Assembly (NCBI RefSeq): GCF_003182475.1
Contig: NZ_QGTS01000011.1
Coordinates: 1-64,000 of the forward strand
Reading direction: 5' to 3'
DNA length: 64,000 bases
DNA from: Mangrovibacter plantisponsor
GTDB taxonomy: Bacteria > Pseudomonadota > Gammaproteobacteria > Enterobacterales > Enterobacteriaceae
Shown: positions 1 to 7,246 of the stretch, piece after piece
Layout: every line of letters starts with the position of its first letter
How positions within the stretch are numbered: the stretch's first letter is position 1
Translations under genes and position numbers: made by a program
The notes under the pieces: generated by a model
The model's input: only the letters and a program-made list of their open reading frames with translations
Told to the model about the DNA's origin: nothing
The model's database searches: none

Positions 1-122
1 ATTATATCGAGTGCGATTACAATCGGTGGCGTCGTCACAGTGCCTGTGGCGGTCTCAGCCCGGAACAATTTGAAAACGAAAACCTCGCTTAGGGCTGTGT
101 CCACATTTCATGGGTAGGATCA
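1..122 (+). mobile_element. Right end of an IS3-family insertion sequence
   Basis: The left edge of the window cuts an insertion sequence. Its transposase C-terminus is followed by about 30 bp ending GGGTAGGATCA at 112-122. Read from the end inward this is TGATCCTACCC, and a TG...CA boundary is usual for IS3-family elements. From 123 on the sequence reads as a sugar transporter, so the boundary is placed at 122. The left end, the other inverted repeat and the target duplication lie outside the window. The IS51-type subgroup is my guess; the family assignment rests on the transposase tail. Confidence 0.75.
3..92 (+). CDS. IS3-family transposase (OrfB), C-terminal fragment
   Basis: The frame starting at base 3 reads YIECDYNRWRRHSACGG then LSPEQFENENLA and a TAG stop at 90-92. 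This is the typical tail of the rve integrase domain of IS3-family OrfB proteins (a Y-I-E-x-x-Y-N-R block, then R-R-H-S, then S-P-x-x-F-E). Only 29 residues are visible; the DDE catalytic residues would lie upstream, outside the window. Whether the full transposase is intact cannot be seen. Confidence 0.75.
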   Translation, partial: YIECDYNRWRRHSACGGLSPEQFENENLA

Positions 123-504
123 TTACACCCTGTTCGGCATGTTGTTCTTCATGATTTTCTATGCACTTTCCTGGGGGGTTGGCGCCTGGGTATTGATTTC
201 CGAAATCTTCCCTAACCACATGCGTTCACAGGGGATGAGTATTTCGGTTGCCTTTATGTGGATGGCAAACTTTGCCGTGTCACAGTCATTCCCAATGATT
301 AATGAAAACCCCTACCTGCTGTCACATTTCCACGGTGCATTCCCCATGTGGATATTCGCCGGATGCTGCCTCTTAAGCTACTTCTTTATCTGCCGCTATT
401 TGCCAGAAACCAAAGGTGTTTCACTGGAAAAAATGGAAGCAGTGGTTCTGGCGAAACGAGGTGGGAAAGACGCCAGTATTCAGGCTGAAAGCTACTCGAA
501 ATAA
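123..504 (+). pseudogene. Sugar porter (MFS) transporter, 3' remnant cut by an IS
   Basis: The frame is open from the IS boundary to TAA at 502-504, with its first ATG at 139. It encodes about 125 residues of the last transmembrane part of a major facilitator sugar transporter. SEIFPNHMRSQG is the family's conserved loop after TM10, and PETKGVSLE is the classic C-terminal signature of the sugar porter family. A full protein would have about 460-500 residues and 12 helices, so the N-terminal two thirds are missing here. An in-frame TAG at 115-117 inside the IS prevents fusion. The substrate is unknown; the nearby RpiR regulator suggests a sugar or polyol. It is almost certainly non-functional. 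Confidence 0.8.
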
Positions 505-553
505 GCAACACTGGTGGTCAGTAACATCTGGCCATCTTGCACATCTGCTTGCC

Positions 554-600
554 AATAAAGGGAAAATAACGATACTCCATTTTTCCCTTTATTTATTTTT
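554..600 (+). terminator. Rho-independent terminator after the transporter remnant
   Basis: AATAAAGGGAAAA at 554-566 pairs with TTTTCCCTTTATT at 581-593 and is followed by ATTTTT. It would end transcription of the disrupted transporter gene. Confidence 0.7.
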
Positions 601-676
601 CTCTGTCGACTGTGTTTTCCCTTCTGAATAAAGCTCAGAACCGGACGGGAAAACATACGCGCCTGAACAAGCTATA

Positions 677-706
677 AAAAAAGGAAAACCATTGTTTTCC
701 TTTTTT
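677..706 (-). terminator. Rho-independent terminator of the rpiR-type gene
   Basis: AAAAAAGGAAAAC (677-689) and GTTTTCCTTTTTT (694-706) form a hairpin with a 4-base loop. It lies just beyond the stop of the minus-strand regulator at 741, and its T-rich arm works in both directions. Confidence 0.75.
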
Positions 707-740
707 GTCTGCCATAAAACCATGGAGATGCCAGCAGGCT

Positions 741-1574
741 TCAGTCAGAAGATAAAGCCAGGGACACAGCCAACGTTTGTGCCAGACACATTGATGCAAC
801 CTGAGAACGAAAACCATCAACCTGCGCCTCGCGCACAACAAAGCAGACATCACTGAACGCAGCCAGGGGGCTTACCTGACTATCAGTAATCGCAATATGA
901 TGGGCACCACGCCTGGCCCCCAACTCCACCAATTCTACAACTTCCTGTGCATAGGGCGAATAACTGATAGCAATCACTACGTCATTCGGGCTTATCAAAC
1001 TTAATTGTTCAGAAAACATTCCCCCCAAACCGTCAATAAGAAATGCCCGGCGTTCGAGGTGACGCAATGCATAGGTTAGATAACTGGCAACACTGAATGA
1101 ACGCCTCAGGCCAATAATATAAATGTTCTCCGCTTTTGCCAGCATAGCGATAGCGGTTTCCAATTGCTCATTTTTGATTTGCACAGGCAATTGCTGAAGG
1201 ACTTGTGCATTTACCATAGTAAATAGTTTCAGGACCTCACCTGGTTTTTCAGGTGAAGGCGCGTTTTCATCCGCATTTTTTTGGCGAAACAGACGAGCCC
1301 GCTCGGTGTAGCTCACTGTTTCCTCCATAAGATGCTGGCGAAACACCTGTTTCATTTCATTAAAACCACTAAAACCGAATGCATTGGCAAAGCGGATCAA
1401 TGTAGAGGGTGGAACATCGGCGTGTTTGGCAATAGAAGCCACAGTGTCAAACGCAACGCTATTGCTATTATCAAGCATATACTGCGCAACTTGCTTAAGC
1501 CGTTTACTTAATGAATCATAGCGACTGCGTATTTCATCCTGAAGTAAGGAAAGCTGTGTTTGATGTTTTGACAT
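741..1574 (-). CDS. RpiR/MurR-family transcriptional regulator
   Basis: This 277-residue regulator has an N-terminal RpiR helix-turn-helix domain (about residues 1-80, with VASIAKHADVPPSTLIRFA as the recognition part) and a C-terminal SIS sugar-phosphate-binding domain (about 125-260). Members sense sugar phosphates or polyol intermediates and usually control the transport or catabolic genes beside them. Here the neighbour is a sugar porter remnant destroyed by an IS, so its target may be lost locally. A perfect palindrome sits just before the start codon and suggests autoregulation. It resembles myo-inositol regulators (IolR type) in my recollection, but no iol genes are present, so I give no symbol. 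Confidence 0.85.
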   Translation of the reverse strand: MSKHQTQLSLLQDEIRSRYDSLSKRLKQVAQYMLDNSNSVAFDTVASIAKHADVPPSTLIRFANAFGFSGFNEMKQVFRQHLMEETVSYTERARLFRQKNADENAPSPEKPGEVLKLFTMVNAQVLQQLPVQIKNEQLETAIAMLAKAENIYIIGLRRSFSVASYLTYALRHLERRAFLIDGLGGMFSEQLSLISPNDVVIAISYSPYAQEVVELVELGARRGAHHIAITDSQVSPLAAFSDVCFVVREAQVDGFRSQVASMCLAQTLAVSLALSSD

Positions 1575-1592
1575 TTTTGAAACTCAAAGTAG

Positions 1593-1607
1593 AACGAAAA
1601 TTTCGTT
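1593..1607. promoter_or_regulatory. Palindromic operator candidate before the RpiR-type gene
   Basis: AACGAAAATTTCGTT is a perfect 15-bp palindrome starting 19 bp upstream of the regulator's ATG. RpiR regulators often bind GAAA/TTTC palindromes, so autoregulation is likely. The rest of the gap up to about 2010 contains no gene or clear signal that I can support. Confidence 0.5.
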
Positions 1608-2011
1608 AATGATTAAGTTAGCATATTGACATAGAATATTCATTCAACCGTTTGTAAAACTTGATACTGATCCCGGTACGAAAATCCATCAGCATAATTA
1701 AACGCAACGCCCCCCATCACAAGCCAGAGCCCAGAAACTCGCGCTAAAATCCCGCGTTAACCGAAGTTGAAAAAGTAGCATCAATCTGGCGGGGATGTGA
1801 AATTTCCAGAAAAGCACATAAAAAATCAACACATGGAGGCATGGCAACCACGGAAAGGAGACTATATTTTTCGAAAAACCAGTTTGAAGAATGGTGAAAT
1901 AAAAACTGAGAAAGGAATAAGAAGTAAGGAATAACGAAACTGTGCCCGGGCTACATTTGTTAGAGGAAGCATGGTGTTTATGTACAACCGGGAGCATTAC
2001 ATGTAAAACAG

Positions 2012-2036
2012 GCAACGGTAATCAGCTTACCGTTGC
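2012..2036 (-). terminator. Terminator of the small proline-rich protein gene
   Basis: GCAACGGTAA (2012-2021) and TTACCGTTGC (2027-2036) form a 10-bp perfect stem with a 5-base loop. On the minus strand it is followed by CTGTTTTA. It lies 16 bp past the stop of the 2052-2306 gene. Confidence 0.65.
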
Positions 2037-2051
2037 AAAGCGTATACTGAT

Positions 2052-2306
2052 TTACTTCCCAGGCGCCACACCCTCTTTCGGCGGCTTGCATCCGTCTGGT
2101 GGTGGAAGTGGCTTACCATCTTTGCCCATGGGTGGTTGTTTACCCTCAGGCGGAGGAAGTGGTTTACCGTCACTGCCTTTTGGTGGTTCAGGTGGCTTTT
2201 TGCAATCTACCTGGTGAGTGGTGGATACCGTTTCAGCAGCCTGAACACTGGCAAAAGTAAACATGGCACTTGCCGCGGCCAGTAACGCTATCGCAAATTT
2301 GCGCAT
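2052..2306 (-). CDS. Small exported proline-rich protein of unknown function
   Basis: The product has 84 residues. I start it at MRKFAIALLAAASAMFTFAS because this gives a clean Sec signal peptide (cleavage near SVQA-AE) and a GGGA ribosome-binding site; a longer reading to 2354 has no signal. The mature part of about 60 residues is rich in Pro, Lys and Gly and contains two near-copies of DGKPLPPP(E/D)G, framed by two cysteines (VDCKKPP and DGCKPP). No known domain is recognised. It is a single gene with its own terminator. The composition suggests a disordered periplasmic or secreted peptide, possibly with one disulphide; function unknown. Confidence 0.65.
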   Translation of the reverse strand: MRKFAIALLAAASAMFTFASVQAAETVSTTHQVDCKKPPEPPKGSDGKPLPPPEGKQPPMGKDGKPLPPPDGCKPPKEGVAPGK

Positions 2307-2630
2307 ATTATTGTCCCAGAAGTTTTTTGCGTATTCTGGCCCCATACCCACCAAAAATTGTGAGTAATTTGCGGCACAAATCAGGATAAATGTGTCAAAT
2401 CATGTCAAAAAAACCACAAACATTTTAAAGTCTTCTCATCATCGATTCACGCCTTGAGCTCAGCCCACCATTGGCGCAGTATAAAACCCGGACAGATAAA
2501 AAAACCAATAACCCCATCGATTACACGTTGCCGTACCCCAGGCTACGCCTTTTCATCCGCATCCAACGGACAGTGGAGCCTTGTGCGTGCAACGTGAGCG
2601 ACAAGGGGCACGCAAGAGGATGAACACAAC

Positions 2631-3713
2631 GTGAAAACAGGAATACGCATACAAGCGCAACACCTTCATCAGTTTATTGAAGCGCTCTTTCGCCATGCGG
2701 GAAGTGAAGCCGAAGAAGCCAGCCGGGTGGCTGATCACCTGGTCGCGGCGAACTTATCCGGGCACGACTCCCACGGTGTCGGCATGATCCCAAGCTATAT
2801 CAACTCCCTGAAACTGGGATATTTACAACTGAACCAGCACGCAAAAATCGTGCGTGATGCCGGTGCCATCGTCACGGTCGATGGCAATGCCGCCTTTGGT
2901 CAGGTCGCGGCACTGGAAGCTATCAATATGGGGATTGAAAAGGCGCGCCAGTTTGGTATTGCCGCCGTGGCATTACATAACGCACACCACATTGGCCGTA
3001 TTGGCTACTGGGCTGAACAGTGCGCCGCTGCCGGGTTTATCTCTATCCATTTTGTGAATGTCCCGGGCGACCCAATGGTCGCCCCTTTCCGCGGCACCGA
3101 CAGCCGTTTTGGCACCAACCCTTTCTGCGTGGTATTCCCACGCAAAGATAAAGACCCGCTCTTGCTGGATTTCGCCACCAGCGCCATTGCGTTCGGTAAA
3201 ACCCGGGTTGCCTGGCATAAAGGTCAGCAAGTACCGGAAGGTTGCCTGATTGATTCACAAGGCGTTCCCACCACCGACCCGGCAGTGATGCAAACACCGC
3301 CTTTAGGTGCGCTGCTCACCTTCGCACAACACAAAGGGTATGCGCTGGCAACCATGTGTGAAATTCTGGGCGGCGCTTTATCTGGCGGGAAAACAACCCA
3401 TAAAGAAACACTGCACGACAGCGTTGACGCAATTTTTAATGGTATGACAACTATTATCCTAAACCCGGAAATGTTTGGTGCGCCCGAAATGGAAGAAGAA
3501 GCGGATGCGTTTATCAATTGGGTGAAGGCCTCACCGCAGGCAACAGATGAACCCATTCTGGTTCCCGGTGAATGGGAAGCAACCAACCGTGCAATACGCA
3601 GAGCAGAAGGGGTTCCTCTGGATAACGGCAGTTGGCAGGCTATTTGTGAAGCCGCACTGGAAGCAGGTATGCCACAGGAAGAACTGGAGCAGTTTCGCCA
3701 GCTCGTTCATTAA
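2631..3713 (+). CDS. hcxB: Hydroxycarboxylate dehydrogenase B (malate/lactate dehydrogenase family)
   Basis: The 360-residue protein is an NAD(P)-dependent 2-hydroxy acid dehydrogenase of the LDH2/MDH2 family, which lacks a classical Rossmann fold. It closely matches E. coli YbiC/HcxB, which reduces 2-oxo acids such as phenylpyruvate and hydroxyphenylpyruvate. Diagnostic stretches are the GHDSHGVGMIPSY block near residue 44, HHIGRIGYWAEQCA near 120, and the RFGTNPFCVVFP and GYALATMCEILGGALSGG blocks typical of the family. Length equals the usual 361. It is a stand-alone gene; in E. coli ybiC lies elsewhere, so its place here is lineage-specific. Confidence 0.88.
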   Translation: MKTGIRIQAQHLHQFIEALFRHAGSEAEEASRVADHLVAANLSGHDSHGVGMIPSYINSLKLGYLQLNQHAKIVRDAGAIVTVDGNAAFGQVAALEAINMGIEKARQFGIAAVALHNAHHIGRIGYWAEQCAAAGFISIHFVNVPGDPMVAPFRGTDSRFGTNPFCVVFPRKDKDPLLLDFATSAIAFGKTRVAWHKGQQVPEGCLIDSQGVPTTDPAVMQTPPLGALLTFAQHKGYALATMCEILGGALSGGKTTHKETLHDSVDAIFNGMTTIILNPEMFGAPEMEEEADAFINWVKASPQATDEPILVPGEWEATNRAIRRAEGVPLDNGSWQAICEAALEAGMPQEELEQFRQLVH

Positions 3714-3724
3714 GTAGCGCTGCA

Positions 3725-3749
3725 GACCAGGGTGAGTCATACCCTGGTC
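3725..3749 (+). terminator. Weak hairpin terminator after hcxB
   Basis: GACCAGGGT (3725-3733) pairs with ACCCTGGTC (3741-3749). There is no clear T-run after it, so termination is likely but not certain. Confidence 0.45.
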
Positions 3750-3947
3750 ATCACCGGAACCTCACAATATAAAGCGCACTAACCGACAAAAAAATATGCA
3801 TAACTAACTGATAAATATAATTTTCACCAAAAAATCTTATTCAAATTTTTTGAACCCTTGTTGCAATTTTTTAGATTTCTCTCCAGTAAATAGGCGGTTA
3901 TGCTGCGCGAGTGACAATCACTCTTAGTACATATTCAGGGATATATT

Positions 3948-4379
3948 ATGTTAACCAGCCTTTATTCTCGTTTTTCCAGCGCGGTAGATCACCCGGACTT
4001 CGCCCGCCTGTTGCTGCGCCTTGTATTTGGCATCCTGATGTTATTTCACGGTGCTGCAAAAATGCAAAATGGTGTCGAGTGGGTAAAACCCATGCTCGCA
4101 GCCCATGGTGTTCCCGGTTTTGTCGCCTATGGCGCTTATATTGGCGAGGTCATTGCGCCAGTGCTGATCATCGTTGGCCTGTTTACCCGCGTTGCTGGCC
4201 TGGTTTATGCCTTTAACCTGGTTGTCGCGGTGCTGCTGGTTGGGATGGGTAATTTCTTTGTGCGCACCCAGGTTGGCGCATGGGCACTGGAAACAGAAGC
4301 GCTGTATTTCTTCGGCGGCATTTTCATTATGTTGCTGGGCGCAGGCAAATACTCATTGTTTAAAGGCAAACTAAGCTAA
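3948..4379 (+). CDS. DoxX-family membrane protein
   Basis: This 143-residue inner-membrane protein has four predicted helices and the DoxX pattern: LLLRLVFGILMLFHGAAKM in the first helix, then GAYIGEVIAPVLIIVGLFTRVAG. An AGGGA ribosome-binding site precedes the ATG. DoxX proteins are small membrane components linked to redox or oxidative-stress functions in some bacteria, but no activity can be assigned here. A second, different DoxX protein (YqjF) is encoded at 48.3 kb. It is transcribed in the same direction as the following hydrolase gene, about 130 bp away. Confidence 0.8.
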   Translation: MLTSLYSRFSSAVDHPDFARLLLRLVFGILMLFHGAAKMQNGVEWVKPMLAAHGVPGFVAYGAYIGEVIAPVLIIVGLFTRVAGLVYAFNLVVAVLLVGMGNFFVRTQVGAWALETEALYFFGGIFIMLLGAGKYSLFKGKLS

Positions 4380-4508
4380 GTATATTTCAGTCCGGCAGAA
4401 CCAAATCTGCCGGATATTTTCCACACACGCAGCACAACCGCAAAAAACGGCAATACTGTATTAACCTTTATTGTGTCCTTTCCTTACAGGTTAACCAGGA
4501 GCCAGCTC

Positions 4509-5396
4509 ATGCCCCGTCTCAGCGCTAAAGATTTTCCTCAGGAATTACTGGATTACTACGATTACTATGCCCATGGGCGTATCACCAAGCGAGAGTTTCT
4601 CGCTAAAGCAGCACGATACGCAGTAGGTGGGGCGACAGCGCTCAGCCTGCTTAATGCACTGAGCCCCAACTATGCACTGGCAACTCAAGTCGAATTTACA
4701 GACCCGGATATTCTGCCTGAATACATACACTATCCTTCGCCACAAGGCCATGGAGACGTTCGGGCCTATTTCGTTCGCCCGGCGAAAATGGATGGCAAAC
4801 GCCCGGCCGTCGTTGTCGTACATGAAAACCGTGGGTTAAATCCGTATATAGAAGATGTGGCGCGGCGAGTGGCAAAAGCCGGTTACCTGGCACTGGCACC
4901 TGATGGCCTGAGTTCTGTGGGCGGCTACCCGGGCAATGACGATAAAGGGCGCGAATTACAGACACAGGTAGACCCAACAAAGCTAATGAACGATTTTTTT
5001 GCTGCCGTGAGTTTTATGCTGTCACACCCACAAAGTACCGGAAAAGTGGGCATAACGGGGTTTTGTTATGGTGGAGGGGTTGCTAATGCTGCGGCTGTTG
5101 CCTTCCCCGAACTGGCTGCAGCTGTGCCTTTTTATGGCAAGCAGCCGCCGGCAGAGAGCGTACCCGGCATCCGGGCTCCACTGTTGTTACATTACGCCGG
5201 GCGGGATACGCGCATAAATGAAGGCTGGCCCGCTTATGAAGCGGCCCTGAAAGCTAACAATAAAATCTATGAAGCCTGGGTGTACCCGGATGTGAACCAT
5301 GGTTTTCACAATGATTCCACACCCCGTTATGACCAGGCAGCCGCAGACCTTGCCTGGCAGCGCACATTAGCCTGGTTTGAACGCTACCTGAGTTAA
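4509..5396 (+). CDS. yghX: Dienelactone hydrolase family protein (YghX type)
   Basis: The 295-residue alpha/beta hydrolase is orthologous to E. coli YghX. The start at 4509 is chosen for AGGAG seven bases upstream and for agreement with the family N-terminus MPRLSAKDFPQELLDYY. A KREFLAKAARYAVGGATALSLL segment ending SPNYALA looks like a signal or anchor. The Cys-Asp-His triad is visible: the nucleophile in GFCYGGG, the Asp in GRDTRINEG and the His in NHGFHND. Dienelactone hydrolases open cyclic esters, but the YghX substrate is unknown. E. coli K-12 carries a disrupted copy to my knowledge; this one is intact. Confidence 0.85.
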   Translation: MPRLSAKDFPQELLDYYDYYAHGRITKREFLAKAARYAVGGATALSLLNALSPNYALATQVEFTDPDILPEYIHYPSPQGHGDVRAYFVRPAKMDGKRPAVVVVHENRGLNPYIEDVARRVAKAGYLALAPDGLSSVGGYPGNDDKGRELQTQVDPTKLMNDFFAAVSFMLSHPQSTGKVGITGFCYGGGVANAAAVAFPELAAAVPFYGKQPPAESVPGIRAPLLLHYAGRDTRINEGWPAYEAALKANNKIYEAWVYPDVNHGFHNDSTPRYDQAAADLAWQRTLAWFERYLS

Positions 5397-5416
5397 CGCC
5401 ACATACGAGCGGGGCT

Positions 5417-6196
5417 TTATACTTTATCGTGCCAGTAAGCAACCGTGCGAACCAGTTGCCCGTCCCGCCCTTCACTTAACTGATCCCCGAGTTGCCTGGC
5501 AACCTTACCTTCACCCGTCACCCAAATGAAATAATCCTCTTCAGGAATGGTCAGAGCCAGTGCATGGCGCGCCACAGTTTCAGGGCTTTCGCCAACAAAC
5601 CATTCGATATTCACACCCGGTTCAGCGGTTAAATATTCACAAGCTTGCTGGCTGTGCACAGCAACCAGCGCTGTAACCTGCCCCTGAAACTGGCGGGCGC
5701 TGAGTTCGGCCAGGCGGCGGCGTAATGCCGGCATGCCAGACTCATCACAAACATAGAGTTGCCAGTGATACTCAGTAGGAACAATCAGTGAACCCCGTGG
5801 CCCGCCCATATACAGCGTATCGCCAGGCTTGGCCTGCACAGCCCAGTCACTTGCCACACCGCCATCATGGATATAAAAATCCACTGTCAGTTCTTGCGTG
5901 GACGGGTCATAAATTGGCGTGTAATCACGTGCAGGAGGGCGAACGTCATTCTGCCAGACAATGCCATCTTCACCTGCAACAGGCGGCACAAAACCACTAT
6001 CAGGCTCAGGGAAAAAGAGTTTGATATGGTCGTCAAAACCTTTTGATTCAAAACCTTCCAGTTCAGCGCCACCGGCCACAATACGCTGAAAGTGGCCAGC
6101 AACCTGTTCAGTGCGCACCACTGTCAGTTTTCGAAAGCGTAATGCATTACGGGCACGGCGAGGATAGTGTGTTGTTGCAGAGCGAGGTTGTGTCAT
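5417..6196 (-). CDS. yqjH: NADPH-dependent ferric-chelate reductase YqjH
   Basis: The 259-residue cytoplasmic flavoprotein belongs to the siderophore-interacting protein family. The N-terminal half is the FAD-binding barrel with the RDYTPIYD flavin motif, followed by GGVASDWAVQAKPGD and the GPRGS nucleotide-contact loop. The C-terminal half holds the NADPH-binding fold ending with YFIWVTGEGKVARQL. It reduces ferric siderophore complexes such as enterobactin and dicitrate after uptake. It is transcribed divergently from yqjI across a region with a Fur box and YqjI palindromes, so repression by iron (Fur) and by YqjI is expected, as in E. coli. Confidence 0.93.
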   Translation of the reverse strand: MTQPRSATTHYPRRARNALRFRKLTVVRTEQVAGHFQRIVAGGAELEGFESKGFDDHIKLFFPEPDSGFVPPVAGEDGIVWQNDVRPPARDYTPIYDPSTQELTVDFYIHDGGVASDWAVQAKPGDTLYMGGPRGSLIVPTEYHWQLYVCDESGMPALRRRLAELSARQFQGQVTALVAVHSQQACEYLTAEPGVNIEWFVGESPETVARHALALTIPEEDYFIWVTGEGKVARQLGDQLSEGRDGQLVRTVAYWHDKV

Positions 6197-6229
6197 AGGG
6201 GCTCCAGTATAGTCTGCTGTAGTTTAATT

Positions 6230-6243
6230 TTAGATATATCTAA
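6230..6243. promoter_or_regulatory. YqjI operator, yqjH-proximal
   Basis: TTAGATATATCTAA is a perfect palindrome 33 bp upstream of the yqjH start. The same core recurs before yqjI (6425-6436), and a shorter version TGATATATCA lies at 6295-6304. Two matching sites flanking a divergent promoter pair fit control by YqjI. Confidence 0.7.
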
Positions 6244-6251
6244 TCACAGTT

Positions 6252-6270
6252 AATGATAATGATTGTTATC
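6252..6270. promoter_or_regulatory. Fur box in the yqjH promoter
   Basis: AATGATAATGATTGTTATC closely matches the 19-bp Fur consensus (GATAATGATAATCATTATC) with overlapping hexamers. It lies about 60 bp upstream of yqjH, which is Fur-regulated in E. coli. Confidence 0.7.
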
Positions 6271-6424
6271 TGTAATTTATGCAAGTAAAAATTTTGATAT
6301 ATCAGTTGGCGTTATCAATCCAGGTCACACATGAAATTTAAATGATTAAAAATCAATAAATTAAAATACATACAAAAAAAATATCAGATCTAAAATTTGC
6401 CAAAAGACAAAATCAGATATAGTT

Positions 6425-6436
6425 TAGATATATCTA
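6425..6436. promoter_or_regulatory. YqjI operator, yqjI-proximal
   Basis: TAGATATATCTA repeats the core of the palindrome at 6230-6243. It is placed 75 bp before the yqjI start, suiting autorepression. Confidence 0.65.
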
Positions 6437-6510
6437 TACAGCACCTGTCATTAAGAAACTGAATGCAATAGCAGGTGCGCAAATTACACACAACAATGAG
6501 GTTATACCCT

Positions 6511-7200
6511 ATGAGAGATTTTTTCCGTTTACAGATGCGCCACGATGACGGGCGCGGAGAAGAAGGCGAAGGGCGCCGCCATGGCAGAGGCCGCCACAGC
6601 CGTATGGAAGGTGAGGAACAAAACCGTGAAATGCGTGGCCGTACAGAACGTGGGCACGGAGAACAGAGCCGTGGTGGGCGTGGTGAGTGCGGTGGGCGTG
6701 GTGAGTGCGACACGAATGAACGGGGCGGGCATCGCCGTAAACGTTTCTTTGGCCATGGCGAACTGCGGATCGTAGTGCTCGATATCCTGTCCCAGGATGC
6801 CAGCCACGGTTATGAGCTCATCAAGTCCATCGAAAACATGACGGAAGGCCATTATGTTCCGAGTGCGGGCGTTATCTACCCCACGCTGGATTTTCTTGAG
6901 TCCAACAAACTGATTCACCTGGAAGATGAAGAAAACGGGCGCAAAAAAATCACCATTACTGAACTGGGGCAGCAATGGTTAGCAGCACACAACGAGGAAC
7001 GAACCCAAATAAAAGAACGCATTGCAGCTAAAGCAGTAGGCCGTAAACTGCGGGCAAACCCGGAGATGAAACGGGCGCTGGACAACATCAAAGCAGTGCT
7101 GGATTTGAAAGTGAATCAACAAGGTGCCGAGCCTGCCACGCTCAAACAAATTATCGGTATCATTGATAAAGCCGCACTGGATATTTCACAACTGGATTAA
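6511..7200 (+). CDS. yqjI: PadR-family metal-responsive repressor YqjI
   Basis: The product has 229 residues from the ATG at 6511 (GAGG ten bases upstream). The C-terminal part is a PadR winged-helix domain beginning near RFFGHGELRIVVLDIL, with GYELIKSIE and GVIYPTLDFLE blocks, and a dimerisation tail ending DISQLD as in E. coli. YqjI represses yqjH and itself and responds to nickel. The N-terminal 80 residues differ from E. coli: instead of a His- and Cys-dense metal tail there is an Arg/Glu/Gly-rich segment with scattered His and one GECGGRGEC pair encoded by a direct DNA repeat. Metal affinity may therefore differ. Confidence 0.9.
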   Translation: MRDFFRLQMRHDDGRGEEGEGRRHGRGRHSRMEGEEQNREMRGRTERGHGEQSRGGRGECGGRGECDTNERGGHRRKRFFGHGELRIVVLDILSQDASHGYELIKSIENMTEGHYVPSAGVIYPTLDFLESNKLIHLEDEENGRKKITITELGQQWLAAHNEERTQIKERIAAKAVGRKLRANPEMKRALDNIKAVLDLKVNQQGAEPATLKQIIGIIDKAALDISQLD

Positions 7201-7246
7201 AAAGCAAGCAACCAGCCCGCAGGCTGGCCGCTTACCTGGGGAGTGG

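Noticed and set aside
1698-2217. Open frames of 91-105 codons in the gap after the RpiR gene
   Set aside because: They have no ribosome-binding site or family likeness, and one is antisense to the proline-rich miniprotein gene.
6390-6975. Minus-strand Pro/Ser/Arg-rich frames opposite yqjI
   Set aside because: These are shadows of the Arg/Gly-rich N-terminal coding part of yqjI.
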